Shown: positions 31,610-41,309, counted from the stretch's first letter. The stretch: 64,000 nt of DNA from Candidatus Alistipes merdigallinarum (GCA_019119305.1 DWXH01000009.1:1-64000); one strand, 5' to 3'. Notes: generated by a model not told the origin, from the letters alone. Numbers and translations are program-made.

Positions 31610-31997
31610 TTATACATTATATATCTAACTGACATAACACTATATTCTTTCATTGATACCTCTTTTTGAAATCACAACAAATCTACACGGGCGAAACCCG
31701 ATTTTATTTCTATACCTTCAAATCTTTTTCTCTCAAACTCAAAACTGTTCACACACCCTATCATAATTCATTAACGGCTGTATGTATAAAGTAATAAGAG
31801 AATGAATTTTAGCACTAAAAAACCACACCCCCGACAACTCTTGTATTAACCTCTTATCTTTACAAAACAAGATCAAAAAATACAAGCAAGCACACAATCA
31901 CCATACTCATCTCCTTTTCATACATCTCATTTGATGTTATTTCGTGTTTTTGTTAAATTTGTCAAATACGCTAACACAAAAAATTGATGAGAAACTG
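31610..31997. other. AT-rich intergenic region with divergent promoters
   Basis: No gene is seen. It contains TAGATTTG on the minus strand (plus 31678-31685) as a possible start for the phage-like cassette, a short CGGG/CCCG hairpin at 31688-31700, and the GH43 promoter at 31930-31961. Confidence 0.45.
31930..31961 (+). promoter_or_regulatory. Predicted GH43 promoter
   Basis: TTTG (31930-31933) and TAAATTTG (31954-31961) with a 20-nt spacer, 36 bp before the chosen ATG. Confidence 0.7.
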
Positions 31998-33665
31998 ATG
32001 AAAGCCTCCAAACACCTCCTGTCTATATATATTCTGTTGGCTATGTTTTTATGCAGCCAACACATTAAAGCATCAGACAACAGGCCAAAACTCGACAAAG
32101 TCGCCTGCATGATCGATCGCCATCAAAAAATCCGGATCCACCTCAAAAACGATGAGTCGATCTCCGTCACATGGAGCTCCAGCGACGAACAAATCGCAAC
32201 CGTAACCCCAAACGGCATTGTAACCGGACATGTACGAGGCGATGCCTATATTACGGCAACCACACCAGACGGTTATTCCGCTCAGTGTATCGTCTCGGTC
32301 GGCTACGAGGGGCAAAACCCGATCGTCCCACCGACTTGGGGACTGTTTATTGCAGACGGCGAACCCCATGTTTTCAACGGGAGAATGTACCTGTTCGGTT
32401 CAAGGGATGTACCAGATGGTTTTCTCCCGAATGGAGAACGGGATTTCTGCTCGACCGACTACCATGTCCTTTACTCCGATGACTTGATCCACTGGGTCGA
32501 TGCGGGAGTCTCCATCTCACTGGAGGATATTCCCGCAGAGATTAGGGGCAACACACGCAGGCTTTGGGCCCCGGACCTTTTCAAAAGTCCGACCGAAAAA
32601 AACAAATACTACCTTACTTTCTGCGGGAACGGGCAACCTATGTACATCGCGGAAAGTGACTCGCCACTCGGTCCTTTCTCCAATATCCGGCTCATTACAC
32701 TCAACGGGGAACCCATTCCGCAGATCGATCCGGGCGTACTTGTTGATGATGATGGCAAAGTATTTTTAGCCAGTCCAAAATTTTTCATTTGTCAACTGGA
32801 TCCCTCTGACTATTCGAAAATTCTTCCTGAGAGTTACCGTTCGGTCACGGAATCTATGCCCACCGACAATGAACCTTTCGAAGGCCCGTCGCTCCGGAAA
32901 CGAAACGGGATCTACTACTACATCTACATTCAGAACAAAGGAAATATTCAAAAAGACGGGGCAATCCCGACCCTGATGGGTTACATGACGGCGACCCGAC
33001 CGCTCGGTCCCTACACCTATCGGGGAGTTCTGATCTCAAACTACGACTATCCGGGAGCCGGCAACATTCATGGTTCCATAGAACGATTCAAAGGAAAATG
33101 GTACGTATCTTACCACATGCCCCTATCAGATCATCTATTGACCCGCTCCGCTTGTATGGATGAGATCTATTTCAACGATGACGGCTCTATTCAGCCGATC
33201 GTTCCGACATCATCGGGTGTGAAAGGTGCCTTTGTCGCAGGTGAGAAGATTCAAAGTTCCAGCGGTGTAGAATACTCGGGCGGACGATCAGATTTCCGGC
33301 TGAAAAGCCGAAAAGCAACGACTGCAAATCCCCATGAAATTATCTATACCGACTATCCATACACCTTCTACGACACGCCCGGACAATGGATCGGATACCG
33401 TTTTCTGAACTTTTCAAAAAAGATGAAACACGTTTCCGTATGTGTCTCCTCACAAAGCGAGGGTGGCATTTTGGAGATTCGGAAAGGAGCCCCGGATGGA
33501 ACCTTAATCTCCACTCTATCAATTCCCGACACAAACGGAACCTGGGGTATCATCCAAAACAAGATTTCCGTAACAGAAGACGGTAAAGACGTTTTTTATC
33601 TTGTATTGAAACAAAAACCCATCGACGGCAATGTACTGATCGATTGGTTACAATTCGATTTATAA
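31998..33665 (+). CDS. GH43-family glycoside hydrolase with N-terminal BIG2 and C-terminal CBM6-like domain
   Basis: I chose the ATG at 31998 (555 residues) because the signal peptide starts there and the upstream in-frame ATG at 31944 lies within the promoter. Residues about 34-102 form a BIG2-type Ig domain (ITATTPDGYSAQCIVSV). A five-bladed GH43 propeller follows: the base Asp in FIADGEPHVF, the pKa-tuning Asp in QIDPGVLVDDDG, and the acid Glu in FEGPSLRKRNG. The last ~130 residues look like a CBM6 lectin domain. GH43 enzymes remove arabinose or xylose from plant glycans. It was probably exported to act in the periplasm or at the surface. Confidence 0.87.
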   Translation: MKASKHLLSIYILLAMFLCSQHIKASDNRPKLDKVACMIDRHQKIRIHLKNDESISVTWSSSDEQIATVTPNGIVTGHVRGDAYITATTPDGYSAQCIVSVGYEGQNPIVPPTWGLFIADGEPHVFNGRMYLFGSRDVPDGFLPNGERDFCSTDYHVLYSDDLIHWVDAGVSISLEDIPAEIRGNTRRLWAPDLFKSPTEKNKYYLTFCGNGQPMYIAESDSPLGPFSNIRLITLNGEPIPQIDPGVLVDDDGKVFLASPKFFICQLDPSDYSKILPESYRSVTESMPTDNEPFEGPSLRKRNGIYYYIYIQNKGNIQKDGAIPTLMGYMTATRPLGPYTYRGVLISNYDYPGAGNIHGSIERFKGKWYVSYHMPLSDHLLTRSACMDEIYFNDDGSIQPIVPTSSGVKGAFVAGEKIQSSSGVEYSGGRSDFRLKSRKATTANPHEIIYTDYPYTFYDTPGQWIGYRFLNFSKKMKHVSVCVSSQSEGGILEIRKGAPDGTLISTLSIPDTNGTWGIIQNKISVTEDGKDVFYLVLKQKPIDGNVLIDWLQFDL

Positions 33666-33825
33666 GCCAAACTCTACATCCAATATTATAAAATCATTAA
33701 TACCGAAGAATATATTATCGTTGTCCTGTTCAGATCAACTATAAATCAACAATCATGTTTAAATCTAACCATAATAGACACAAAGGGGGAACAGAGAAAG
33801 TAATATTTATTTTTATAAAAAACAA

Positions 33826-33862
33826 ATAGCCCGCTGAAAATGCCTGTTTTTCAGCGGGCTAT
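33826..33862 (-). terminator. Terminator of tRNA-Arg
   Basis: Perfect 15-bp arms ATAGCCCGCTGAAAA (33826-33840) and their complement (33848-33862) with a 7-nt loop. On the minus strand the stem is followed by a T-rich run. Confidence 0.85.
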
Positions 33863-33879
33863 ATTCATATTTATCTTTG

Positions 33880-33953
33880 TGATTCCGGAGCGGTTCGAAC
33901 GCTCGACCCACAGCTTAGAAGGCTGTTGCTCTATCCAACTGAGCTACGGAACC
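33880..33953 (-). tRNA. tRNA-Arg (anticodon TCT)
   Basis: On the minus strand the 74 nt fold as a cloverleaf. The acceptor GGTTCCG pairs with CGGAATC, the D-arm contains AGCTCAGTTGGATAGAGC, the anticodon loop is CTTCTAA with TCT, and the T-arm is GTTCGAAC. CCA is not encoded. The gene reads AGA codons. Confidence 0.95.
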
Positions 33954-33966
33954 CCTTTTAACCCGA

Positions 33967-33998
33967 CAAAATTAACGCAATTATTCCGATTATGCAAA
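33967..33998 (-). promoter_or_regulatory. Promoter of tRNA-Arg
   Basis: On the minus strand TTTG (plus 33995-33998) and TAATTTTG (plus 33967-33974) are spaced by 20 nt, directly upstream of the tRNA. Confidence 0.75.
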
Positions 33999-34150
33999 AT
34001 TTTGTACTCTTCACTCCGAAATGTTCCTGTACGTTTTCCTCTCGATTCAACCCGATTTATATCCGATCTTAATCCATATACCCCTATTCCTCTTCTTTTT
34101 AACAAATATCACGTTTCATACATTTATTCAAGATATTCACACTCCTATCC

Positions 34151-34180
34151 TTGCCTCATCCGGCTTTTTATGTATCTTTG
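34151..34180 (+). promoter_or_regulatory. Predicted promoter of SGNH hydrolase
   Basis: TTG (34151-34153), a 19-nt spacer, then TATCTTTG (34173-34180). This supports the ATG at 34252 rather than an upstream in-frame ATG at 34021. Confidence 0.65.
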
Positions 34181-34251
34181 TAATAAAGCATTTACCGAAA
34201 TGCCCGACCATACCGGTCGCATCAGGGCTCAAACGGTTTATATCTGCACAA

Positions 34252-35061
34252 ATGAAGATTGTTATTGTTGTTTTATCGTTTTTTCTGTTTTTCGGAACAG
34301 ATGTATACTGTGGGAACTACGGTGAAAGTCGAACTTGGGGCCTGATTGAAAAGAAGGATTCACTCCGTAAACTCTTAGATGATTTCAACCGCATCGACGT
34401 ACGGGTCGTCACACTGGACAACAAAAAGGAGGGTATTCCTTACCGAATTGTCGTTTTGGGTAACAGTCTTTCTCACCATGGGAGGGCAGAACAGATCGGT
34501 TGGAACCACGATCACGGCATGGCGGCATCGGCACCTTCACGAGACTATGTACATTTGTTATTCGGCTCGATCGAAGAGGCCATGCCCGAAAAAAGGGTCC
34601 AAATGCTGGTGTACAACATCGCTGATTTCGAGCGTAATTTCGACACATTCAATTTCGACCAACTCGAAAGTCTGAAAAATTTCGGACCGGATTTACTCGT
34701 TCTGCAAATTGGAGAGAACGTCGAGCTGAATGAGCAGAAAACCATAGAACTGTTTGAAAAAAGATATAGTGAATTGATCGGTTATTTTAAAACGAAACCG
34801 GAACTTTCGGTTGTGTGCACCACTCCATTCTTTTTTTCAGAGCCGATGAAAAATGCGATTACGAAATCAGCCGAACAGATGGACGCCCGAGTAGCCGATA
34901 TTTCGTCCCTGACAATCGATGATCCGGAAAATCTCGCCAAAGAGGAACCAAATTATCCGGGAGACCGTAGCGAATGGAAAGTCGATGGCATCGGCATGCA
35001 CCCCGGAGACAAAGGGATGGAAAACATTGCCCGTATTCTGTTTGAAAATATCGATCTTTAA
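34252..35061 (+). CDS. Secreted SGNH/GDSL-type hydrolase
   Basis: At 269 residues from the ATG at 34252, it starts with a hydrophobic signal segment (VIVVLSFFLFFG, Cys20). Block I of the SGNH fold is VVLGNSLSHHG, with Ser72 as the likely nucleophile. The C-terminal DGIGMHPGDKG block (Asp245 and His250) supplies the rest of the catalytic site, with a slightly wider Asp-His spacing than usual. Such enzymes often deacetylate polysaccharides. Its place between GH43 and GH127 genes fits a carbohydrate esterase, but the substrate is unknown. Confidence 0.78.
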   Translation: MKIVIVVLSFFLFFGTDVYCGNYGESRTWGLIEKKDSLRKLLDDFNRIDVRVVTLDNKKEGIPYRIVVLGNSLSHHGRAEQIGWNHDHGMAASAPSRDYVHLLFGSIEEAMPEKRVQMLVYNIADFERNFDTFNFDQLESLKNFGPDLLVLQIGENVELNEQKTIELFEKRYSELIGYFKTKPELSVVCTTPFFFSEPMKNAITKSAEQMDARVADISSLTIDDPENLAKEEPNYPGDRSEWKVDGIGMHPGDKGMENIARILFENIDL

Positions 35062-35129
35062 TTTTTACGAATTACCAGAACATATGAAAACACATGTCCG
35101 TGAATTATGTTTTTTTTAAGCATGCCGTA

Positions 35130-35137
35130 TACGTTTG
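35130..35137 (+). promoter_or_regulatory. Predicted -7 element of GH127 gene
   Basis: TACGTTTG, about 100 bp before the ATG; a T-rich stretch lies at the -33 position. Confidence 0.45.
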
Positions 35138-35239
35138 CCTTAATTATTATTGTAAAAGAGGAATATTCGCAACCGGCTCGGACACGGGTTATCTGAATCC
35201 AGAAAACGACAACGCTTTTACCTAAAAACTTAAATATTT

Positions 35240-37144
35240 ATGAGGAAGAAATCATTACTAAAAACATGTTGCCTGCTCCCGATAGCCGGCCTAATGCTTT
35301 CCTGCGGAGGAGACACCGCCACGGTACAGACCATGGACAAAGAGATTCCCTTGCCGCCCAATTCCATACAACTAACAGGTCATCTGGAAGGTTACATCCA
35401 GAACTCGATCGCCAACTGGAACAAAGGCCGCCTGCCCTATCATGAGTTCGTGAATTTCTTTCGGACTCAGGCGGCACCACAATTTGCACTGGGCGAAATG
35501 TGGGGAAAAGCCGTACGTTCCGGCTGTATGTTCTATCGGTATACAGCAGATGCCGAACTCAAAACCATATTGGACAACACCGTTCAGGACCTGCTGTCGA
35601 CACAGAACGAAAACGGGAGTATCAGCTGCACGCCTGTCGATCAACAGCCGGGCGGTGTAAACGGTGACCTGTGGGAACGTAAATACGTCATGCTCGGCCT
35701 GGAAGAGTACTATCAATGGGTCAATCAGGACTCCACCGTACTGGAAGCCCTCAAACGACATGCAGACTGCATCATCGAGCAGATAGGACATGCCCCGAAA
35801 ACGGAGATCGTCGATCTGGGATGGAGCGCCACGAACATCGGATACGAACCCTGCCACATCGAGTCCAGCACGTTGCTGGAACCCTTCATGCGCCTGTACA
35901 ACTGGACCGGCGAACAGCGCTACCTGGATTTTGCCCGTTACATCGTCGAATCGGGCGGGACCAAACATTTCGACCTGATCCAGCAGGCTTACGACAACAC
36001 GGACCCCTATCTGATGAGCGGCCACTACCCCAAAGCCTACGAGATGATGTCGATGTTTGAGGGAGTTGTCGAGTACTATCGCGTAACGGGAGACGAACGT
36101 TGCCGTCAAGCGTTCATGAATCTGTTCAACAACATCCGAAAAAAGGAGATTACGATCATCGGCAACGCCGGAGCCGACCAGCCGTTCCACCCGAACGTTG
36201 CGGGAGAGGCATGGGGTAACACGGCTTACGAACAGACCAACCCGAACATCACACGTATGATGGAGACCTGTGTCGGGGTGACGTGGATGAAATTCTGTTC
36301 GCAGATCATGCGGCTGACCGGAGATCCGGCTCCTGCCGACGAAATCGAAAAATATGTCTACAACGGACTGCTGGGTGCCATGAAACCCTCGGGCGACGGA
36401 TTCAGCTACGTCAACCTGCTGAACGGCAACAAGGTCGTCAACTACGGTTGGGGCTGGCATTTCGACGATTTTTATGTGACCTGCTGCAACCTGAACGGGC
36501 CGATGGGCCTGGCCTATATTCCCTATGTCGCCGTCATGACGAGCGAAGAGGGTCCGATCGTCAACCTTTACAACGCCGGTGAAGTGAACATGAACACCCG
36601 CACCCAGCCGCTGCAGCTCACGATCGATACCGACTTCCCACTGACCGGACACGTGGCAATCAACGTAAATCCTCAAAAGGCGGAAAATTTCACCATGAAA
36701 CTGCGTATTCCGTCATGGAGCAAAAATACGGCGCTCAGCGTAAACGGCGAGAAGGTTGAGGCAACGCCCGGAACCTACGCCGAGCTGAACCGCAAGTGGA
36801 ATCCCGGCGACCGCATCGAAATCGACTTCGACATGACCTGCCGGGTAATCGATGCCCCGCTCGGAAGCAACCGTGCCGGTGACAATTTCCAGGCTGTAGT
36901 TCGCGGCCCCATTGTGCTGGCGCGTGACGAGAACATCGATCCCAATTTCGATCAACCCGTAGCCATCCAAGCCGATGAGAACGGTGTTGTAGCTATCACT
37001 CCGGTTCAACCCACACTTCCGAGTACGAAGATGGAATTTTTGGTTCCGACCAGCGAAGGCGACATCCACATGGTCGACTATGCATCGGTCGACGGCTGGA
37101 ACGGATCGAAAATCTGCACGTGGCTGCCCATATTGAAAAAATAG
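35240..37144 (+). CDS. GH127-like beta-L-arabinofuranosidase lipoprotein (DUF1680)
   Basis: This 634-residue lipoprotein has signal and lipobox LMLSC (Cys22). The central (alpha/alpha)6 barrel has the zinc/nucleophile residues of the family: Glu and Cys in MMETCVGVTWM and the double Cys in FYVTCCNLNGP. Beta-sandwich domains follow. Characterised GH127 enzymes release beta-L-arabinofuranose from plant glycoproteins or pectin using a Cys nucleophile. The activity is inferred by family; related families such as GH146 share this fold. It lies 88 bp before a GH99-like gene, with a hairpin between them. Confidence 0.85.
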   Translation: MRKKSLLKTCCLLPIAGLMLSCGGDTATVQTMDKEIPLPPNSIQLTGHLEGYIQNSIANWNKGRLPYHEFVNFFRTQAAPQFALGEMWGKAVRSGCMFYRYTADAELKTILDNTVQDLLSTQNENGSISCTPVDQQPGGVNGDLWERKYVMLGLEEYYQWVNQDSTVLEALKRHADCIIEQIGHAPKTEIVDLGWSATNIGYEPCHIESSTLLEPFMRLYNWTGEQRYLDFARYIVESGGTKHFDLIQQAYDNTDPYLMSGHYPKAYEMMSMFEGVVEYYRVTGDERCRQAFMNLFNNIRKKEITIIGNAGADQPFHPNVAGEAWGNTAYEQTNPNITRMMETCVGVTWMKFCSQIMRLTGDPAPADEIEKYVYNGLLGAMKPSGDGFSYVNLLNGNKVVNYGWGWHFDDFYVTCCNLNGPMGLAYIPYVAVMTSEEGPIVNLYNAGEVNMNTRTQPLQLTIDTDFPLTGHVAINVNPQKAENFTMKLRIPSWSKNTALSVNGEKVEATPGTYAELNRKWNPGDRIEIDFDMTCRVIDAPLGSNRAGDNFQAVVRGPIVLARDENIDPNFDQPVAIQADENGVVAITPVQPTLPSTKMEFLVPTSEGDIHMVDYASVDGWNGSKICTWLPILKK

Positions 37145-37165
37145 GATCTGGACCGCGACACTCAT

Positions 37166-37197
37166 CATTCGGACCGTCGGCATTGACGGTCCGAATG
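37166..37197 (+). terminator. Perfect 13-bp hairpin between GH127 and GH99-like genes, no T-tract
   Basis: Arms CATTCGGACCGTC (37166-37178) and their complement (37185-37197) with a 6-nt loop. It lacks a following T-run, so it may stabilise or process the mRNA or partly attenuate it rather than fully terminate. Confidence 0.6.
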
Positions 37198-37231
37198 AAC
37201 TTATAGAAAACCCCTTAACTCACCTAAAAAA

Positions 37232-38971
37232 ATGAAAAAGACACTTATCACAGCCTTGTTGTGGCTCTTGATCCCGTCGGCATACCTGTCGGCCCAACCG
37301 CTGGCCGGCACCGACGAATTGGGCCGCACCCTACCCCAAAACGACGAGACCGGAGACCCGAAATCCGACCGACAAGTGGGCATGTTCTATTTTCTGTGGA
37401 GCGGAGACGAACACTCGTTGGTTTCGGACCACTATTGGGACCTTACGAAAATCGTAGCGGAACATCCGGAAGTTTTGGAGGATAAAGACAATAAATGGTG
37501 GGGGTCCACCGAATTCGCCCGGTTCTACTTCTGGGGTGAACCGATTTACGGCTACTACCGTTCCGACGACTACTGGGTACACCTCCGCAGCATGCAACTG
37601 CTGACCGATGCCGGCGTCGATTTCGTAGTCATCGACGCCACGAACGCTTTCGTATACGAGAAGCAGGCCGATGTCCTGATGCGCGCAATGGATGCTGTCC
37701 GCAAACAGGGGAAAAACCCACCCCGAATCGTATTCTACACCAACACACAGTCGGGCGACCGGATACAACAGGCATACGAGGCGTTCTATAAACCCGGAGC
37801 TCCCTATTACCACCCCGAATGCTGGTACTACCTCGACGGCAAACCGCTCATCATCGGCGTGACGGCCCAGACAAAGGGACGCGAATACGAAACGTTCTTC
37901 ACCTACCGGGAATCCCAATGGCCGAACGAACCGGACAAGGTCAACGGCTGGCCCTGGATTTCGTTTACCCGTCCACAAAAGGTGTACAGCAACGCATCCG
38001 GCGAGCGTGAAATTATCAGCGTATCCGTGTCGCAGCACCCGGATTGGGAAGCCGGTATGGGCGGATCGGCCTTCTACGGCAACACGAAAAACTGGGGCCG
38101 CTGCTACCACAACGGCCAACCGGGAGATCCGAGCAAAGAGATCGTTTACGGCTACAATTTCCAGGAGCAATGGGACTACGCACTGAAACAGGACGTACCC
38201 TTCGTGTTCGTCACGGGATGGAACGAATGGGTAGCCGGCCGCTGGTCGAGTACCGACGACAACCCCGAACACTCGTGGTTCTGCGATCAGGCTAGCCCCG
38301 AGTACAGCCGCGACCTCGAGCCCACGCTGACCGCAGGCATGAAGGACAACTACTACATGCAACTCGTGGCCAACGTCCGTCGGTACAAGGGGGTCGAAGC
38401 GGTTTCAGATCCGGGACCCGAAAAGAAGATCCGAGGTATGGAGGATTGGGATGAGGTCTCGGCCTCATACCGCGATTACATCGACGACACCGATCCGCGC
38501 AACCATCCCGCCGCATTTACCGTTCCGGCTGTGACCTACACCAACAATACCGGACGAAACGACTTTGAACTGATGAAGGTGGCCCGCGACCGACGCAACC
38601 TCTATTTTTATGTTCAGACCGTAGATCCGATCCAACTCGAAGAGGCCGACAACTGCATGACACTGTGGATCGATGTCGACCGTGACTCCAAAACCGGATG
38701 GTACGGCTACGACTATCGTGTAAATTACGGTTCCGAATTGCAGCGATACGAAAACGGCATGTGGAAAACCATCACGGAGGTCGCATCTGAAACAGAGGGA
38801 AACAAAATGTCCGTAACGATTCCGCGCAACGTATTGCAAGGCATCTCGGCCGATCCGGACATCGAATTCAAGTGGTCCGACAACATGCAGCAGGCCGATC
38901 CGATGGATTGGTACGTCAACGGCGACGCTGCACCCGGAGGAAGATTCAACTACATCTACACGACAAAGTAA
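37232..38971 (+). CDS. Secreted GH99/GH71-like glycoside hydrolase with C-terminal CBM9-like domain
   Basis: This 579-residue protein has a signal peptide (cleavage after LSA). The N-terminal ~380 residues look like a GH99/GH71-type TIM barrel: VGMFYFLWSGDEHS, DAGVDFVVIDATNAF, and VFVTGWNEWVAGRW at the end of the barrel. Residues about 420-579 form a beta-sandwich like CBM9/DOMON (LWIDVDRDSKTGW ... FKWSDNMQQAD). The exact glycan is not readable; alpha-mannan-type substrates are known for GH99. It probably shares the GH127 transcript. Confidence 0.7.
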   Translation: MKKTLITALLWLLIPSAYLSAQPLAGTDELGRTLPQNDETGDPKSDRQVGMFYFLWSGDEHSLVSDHYWDLTKIVAEHPEVLEDKDNKWWGSTEFARFYFWGEPIYGYYRSDDYWVHLRSMQLLTDAGVDFVVIDATNAFVYEKQADVLMRAMDAVRKQGKNPPRIVFYTNTQSGDRIQQAYEAFYKPGAPYYHPECWYYLDGKPLIIGVTAQTKGREYETFFTYRESQWPNEPDKVNGWPWISFTRPQKVYSNASGEREIISVSVSQHPDWEAGMGGSAFYGNTKNWGRCYHNGQPGDPSKEIVYGYNFQEQWDYALKQDVPFVFVTGWNEWVAGRWSSTDDNPEHSWFCDQASPEYSRDLEPTLTAGMKDNYYMQLVANVRRYKGVEAVSDPGPEKKIRGMEDWDEVSASYRDYIDDTDPRNHPAAFTVPAVTYTNNTGRNDFELMKVARDRRNLYFYVQTVDPIQLEEADNCMTLWIDVDRDSKTGWYGYDYRVNYGSELQRYENGMWKTITEVASETEGNKMSVTIPRNVLQGISADPDIEFKWSDNMQQADPMDWYVNGDAAPGGRFNYIYTTK

Positions 38972-39148
38972 TCTTTTCTGAGAGAAAATTTCAGCGACTG
39001 TCGCCGGGCCCGGGTCTTCCCGGAGTTTTCGGCGCGACTCATAAACGTCCCGGCAAAAGAGCCCCGTCGTATTCTCGGGAGGGATTTTCGGGCAAACCGT
39101 CAGTGTAACTCGACCGGTGACAGACGACGGGCAATAGACAGGCTGACC
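38972..39148. other. Intergenic, nothing recognised
   Basis: GC-rich stretch with no gene, leading into the terminator at 39149. Confidence 0.4.
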
Positions 39149-39190
39149 AATCAGGCGGAACGAGAGGAATCGTTCCGCCTGATTTTTTGC
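39149..39190 (+). terminator. Intrinsic terminator of the GH127/GH99-like unit
   Basis: A 15-bp perfect stem AATCAGGCGGAACGA (39149-39163) with its complement at 39170-39184, a 6-nt loop and T6 ending the stem. Confidence 0.9.
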
Positions 39191-39323
39191 TGGCACAAAT
39201 CTTTTTCGCAAACGGAAACTTCGGCTTCTCTATCACCAGACCCCGGACTCACCTTCCATCCCCACAAAAAAGGGCCGATCCGAAAACCGGTACGTTCCCG
39301 GACAAACATTCGCGAGAATATCT

Positions 39324-39331
39324 TATCTTTG
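39324..39331 (+). promoter_or_regulatory. Predicted -7 element of barrel gene 39352
   Basis: TATCTTTG lies 20 bp before the ATG at 39352, which excludes an upstream in-frame start at 39187 overlapping the terminator. Confidence 0.6.
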
Positions 39332-39351
39332 TGGGAAAATTACGGACTCAA

Positions 39352-40419
39352 ATGATCCTCAGAAACAGCAAAATTTTCGTTGCGATCCTCGCAATCGTAC
39401 TGGTCTTCAAGCCGGAAGCCCAAGCACAACAGGTCGTATGGGGCGCCTCATTCGACTTCTTTTTCGATAACCGCGAATACAAAAGCGAAATCAACTGGCC
39501 GCAAACCCTGTTCGGAGCCCGCATCGCTCCGGAACTCGGCATCCGTTGGCAACAACGCCACTCGTTGATGATGGGTGTCGACCTGTTGGCCAACTTCGGA
39601 GCCAAACCTTTCCAGACGGACAACGAGATCTTCGGATACTACCAATACGACGGACCGAAATTCAAGGCATGGGCCGGCGTTATCCCGCGCAGAAAGACCA
39701 TCGGCGACTATCCGAGCGTATTTTTCAGCGATTCGGTCCGGTATTATGACCCGAATCTCACCGGCCTGCTGCTGCAATACTCCGGAGGACGGGGGTATGT
39801 CGAATTCGGCTGCGACTGGAACAGCCTGCTGTCCACAGACCGACGGGAAAAATTCCTGCTCTTTTCGGCCGGACGGATCAATCAGGGTATGTTCTACGGC
39901 GGCTACCATCTCTCGATGTACCACCACGCGGGAACGATCACCGAAGACGGCGTAGTCGACAACATCCTGCTGCATCCGCATATCGGAGCCGATTTCAGCG
40001 AGATGACCGGCCTGGAAAAACTCTCGCTGCAGGTCGGTTGGCTGCAAGCCTTCCAGAACGACCGCAAATATGTCGGAGAGTACGTAACACCGGGAGGTGC
40101 CCAAATCGAACTCAAGGTACAGATGTGGAAGCTCGGCATATTCAATACGCTCTATGCCGGCAAGAACCTGATGCCCTACTACATCGCAGACCCCTCTTTG
40201 GACTATGGTCCGGGGTTGTATTGGGGCGAACCCTGGTACCGTACCGAAAATAACATCTACAACCGTTTGGAGATCTACTGGGAGCCCATCCGGAACGACA
40301 TCATGAAACTACGGGTCGCATCGGTTCACCATTTCGACGGAAAAAAATGGGGCTGGCAACAAAAAGTGCTCTTCTCGATCGACTTGGGACAGCGCAAAAT
40401 GTTTAAAAACAAAAAATAG
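39352..40419 (+). CDS. Outer-membrane beta-barrel protein of unknown function
   Basis: At 355 residues from the ATG at 39352, it has a signal peptide ending AQA (about residue 26). The rest alternates short hydrophobic and polar strands rich in Trp, Tyr and Gly, for example VWGASFDFFFDNREY and RGYVEFGCDWNSLL, and ends with VLFSIDLGQRKMF. This is the pattern of a 14-18-strand barrel without a plug domain. I do not recognise a named family. It lies six bases before a PHP-family phosphatase gene and probably shares its transcript. Confidence 0.7.
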   Translation: MILRNSKIFVAILAIVLVFKPEAQAQQVVWGASFDFFFDNREYKSEINWPQTLFGARIAPELGIRWQQRHSLMMGVDLLANFGAKPFQTDNEIFGYYQYDGPKFKAWAGVIPRRKTIGDYPSVFFSDSVRYYDPNLTGLLLQYSGGRGYVEFGCDWNSLLSTDRREKFLLFSAGRINQGMFYGGYHLSMYHHAGTITEDGVVDNILLHPHIGADFSEMTGLEKLSLQVGWLQAFQNDRKYVGEYVTPGGAQIELKVQMWKLGIFNTLYAGKNLMPYYIADPSLDYGPGLYWGEPWYRTENNIYNRLEIYWEPIRNDIMKLRVASVHHFDGKKWGWQQKVLFSIDLGQRKMFKNKK

Positions 40420-40425
40420 ATCCTG

Positions 40426-41277
40426 ATGGAAAATCGGCCGGCAAATCGGACAAATTACCACAGCCACTGTTCGTTCTGCGACGGTAAAGCCCCGATGGAA
40501 GAGTTCATCAAGGAGGCGATTCGGCAAGGGTTTTCGGCCTACGGCATCTCCTCGCACGCCCCGCTTCCATTCGGCACCGCATGGACTCTGGACCGGAATC
40601 GGGTCGAAGAGTATCTCGCCGAAATCAGCCGATTGAAAAAGCTGTATTCCGATCGGATCGAAATCTATGCCGGTATGGAGATCGACTATTTAGACGAGAC
40701 CAGCCATCCGGCCTCGCCCTATTTTCAGAATCTTCCGTTGGATTATCGGATCGGGTCGGTCCATCTGATGCGGGACGACAACGGAGCATTTGTCGATATC
40801 GACACCCGGCCGGAAGTTTTTGCCGAACGGCTGCGCGAACACTTCGGAAACGATCTGGGACGACTCGTGCAGAACTATTTCGCCAAACTGATGCATATGG
40901 TCGACACGGGAGGTTTCGATATGGTCGGACATGCCGACAAACTCTACATAAACGCGGAGCACTGCCAACCGGGTATTACCGCAAGGACATGGTATAAAGA
41001 GATAATCCGTGCCTATTTCGAACGGATCGCCCGCAAAGGTCTGATGGTCGAGATCAACACGAAAAAATTCGAATCTGCAGGTTGCTTTTCCCCGTCTATC
41101 GAACATTTTGCGTTGTTAAAAGAGCTGGAGATACCGGTTGTGGTCGATTCCGACGCTCATATTCCCCTTGCCGTCGACAGCGGCCGCAAAGAGGCTTTGT
41201 GTGCTTTGAAAAATGCCGGATTTACGCATGTCATGGAGCTGCACGACGGAGCGTGGCAAGAAACAGCCATTGGATAG
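40426..41277 (+). CDS. PHP-domain phosphatase, histidinol-phosphatase (HisJ/HisK) type
   Basis: This 283-residue protein has all PHP metal motifs: TNYHSHCSFCDG, GISSHAPLP, AGMEIDYLD, RIGSVHLM, MVGHADKL and VVDSDAHIP. The layout is that of histidinol-phosphatases, which release phosphate in histidine synthesis using a trinuclear metal site. No other his genes are in the window, so a broader phosphoesterase role remains possible. It follows a barrel gene by six bases, and the next gene is convergent. Confidence 0.85.
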   Translation: MENRPANRTNYHSHCSFCDGKAPMEEFIKEAIRQGFSAYGISSHAPLPFGTAWTLDRNRVEEYLAEISRLKKLYSDRIEIYAGMEIDYLDETSHPASPYFQNLPLDYRIGSVHLMRDDNGAFVDIDTRPEVFAERLREHFGNDLGRLVQNYFAKLMHMVDTGGFDMVGHADKLYINAEHCQPGITARTWYKEIIRAYFERIARKGLMVEINTKKFESAGCFSPSIEHFALLKELEIPVVVDSDAHIPLAVDSGRKEALCALKNAGFTHVMELHDGAWQETAIG

Positions 41278-41309
41278 CAAAGCCCGTCTATACCCTATCT
41301 TTCCTGTTG

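Noticed and set aside
31688..31700. CGGG/CCCG hairpin as terminator
   Set aside because: The stem is only four base pairs and the following T-run is broken.
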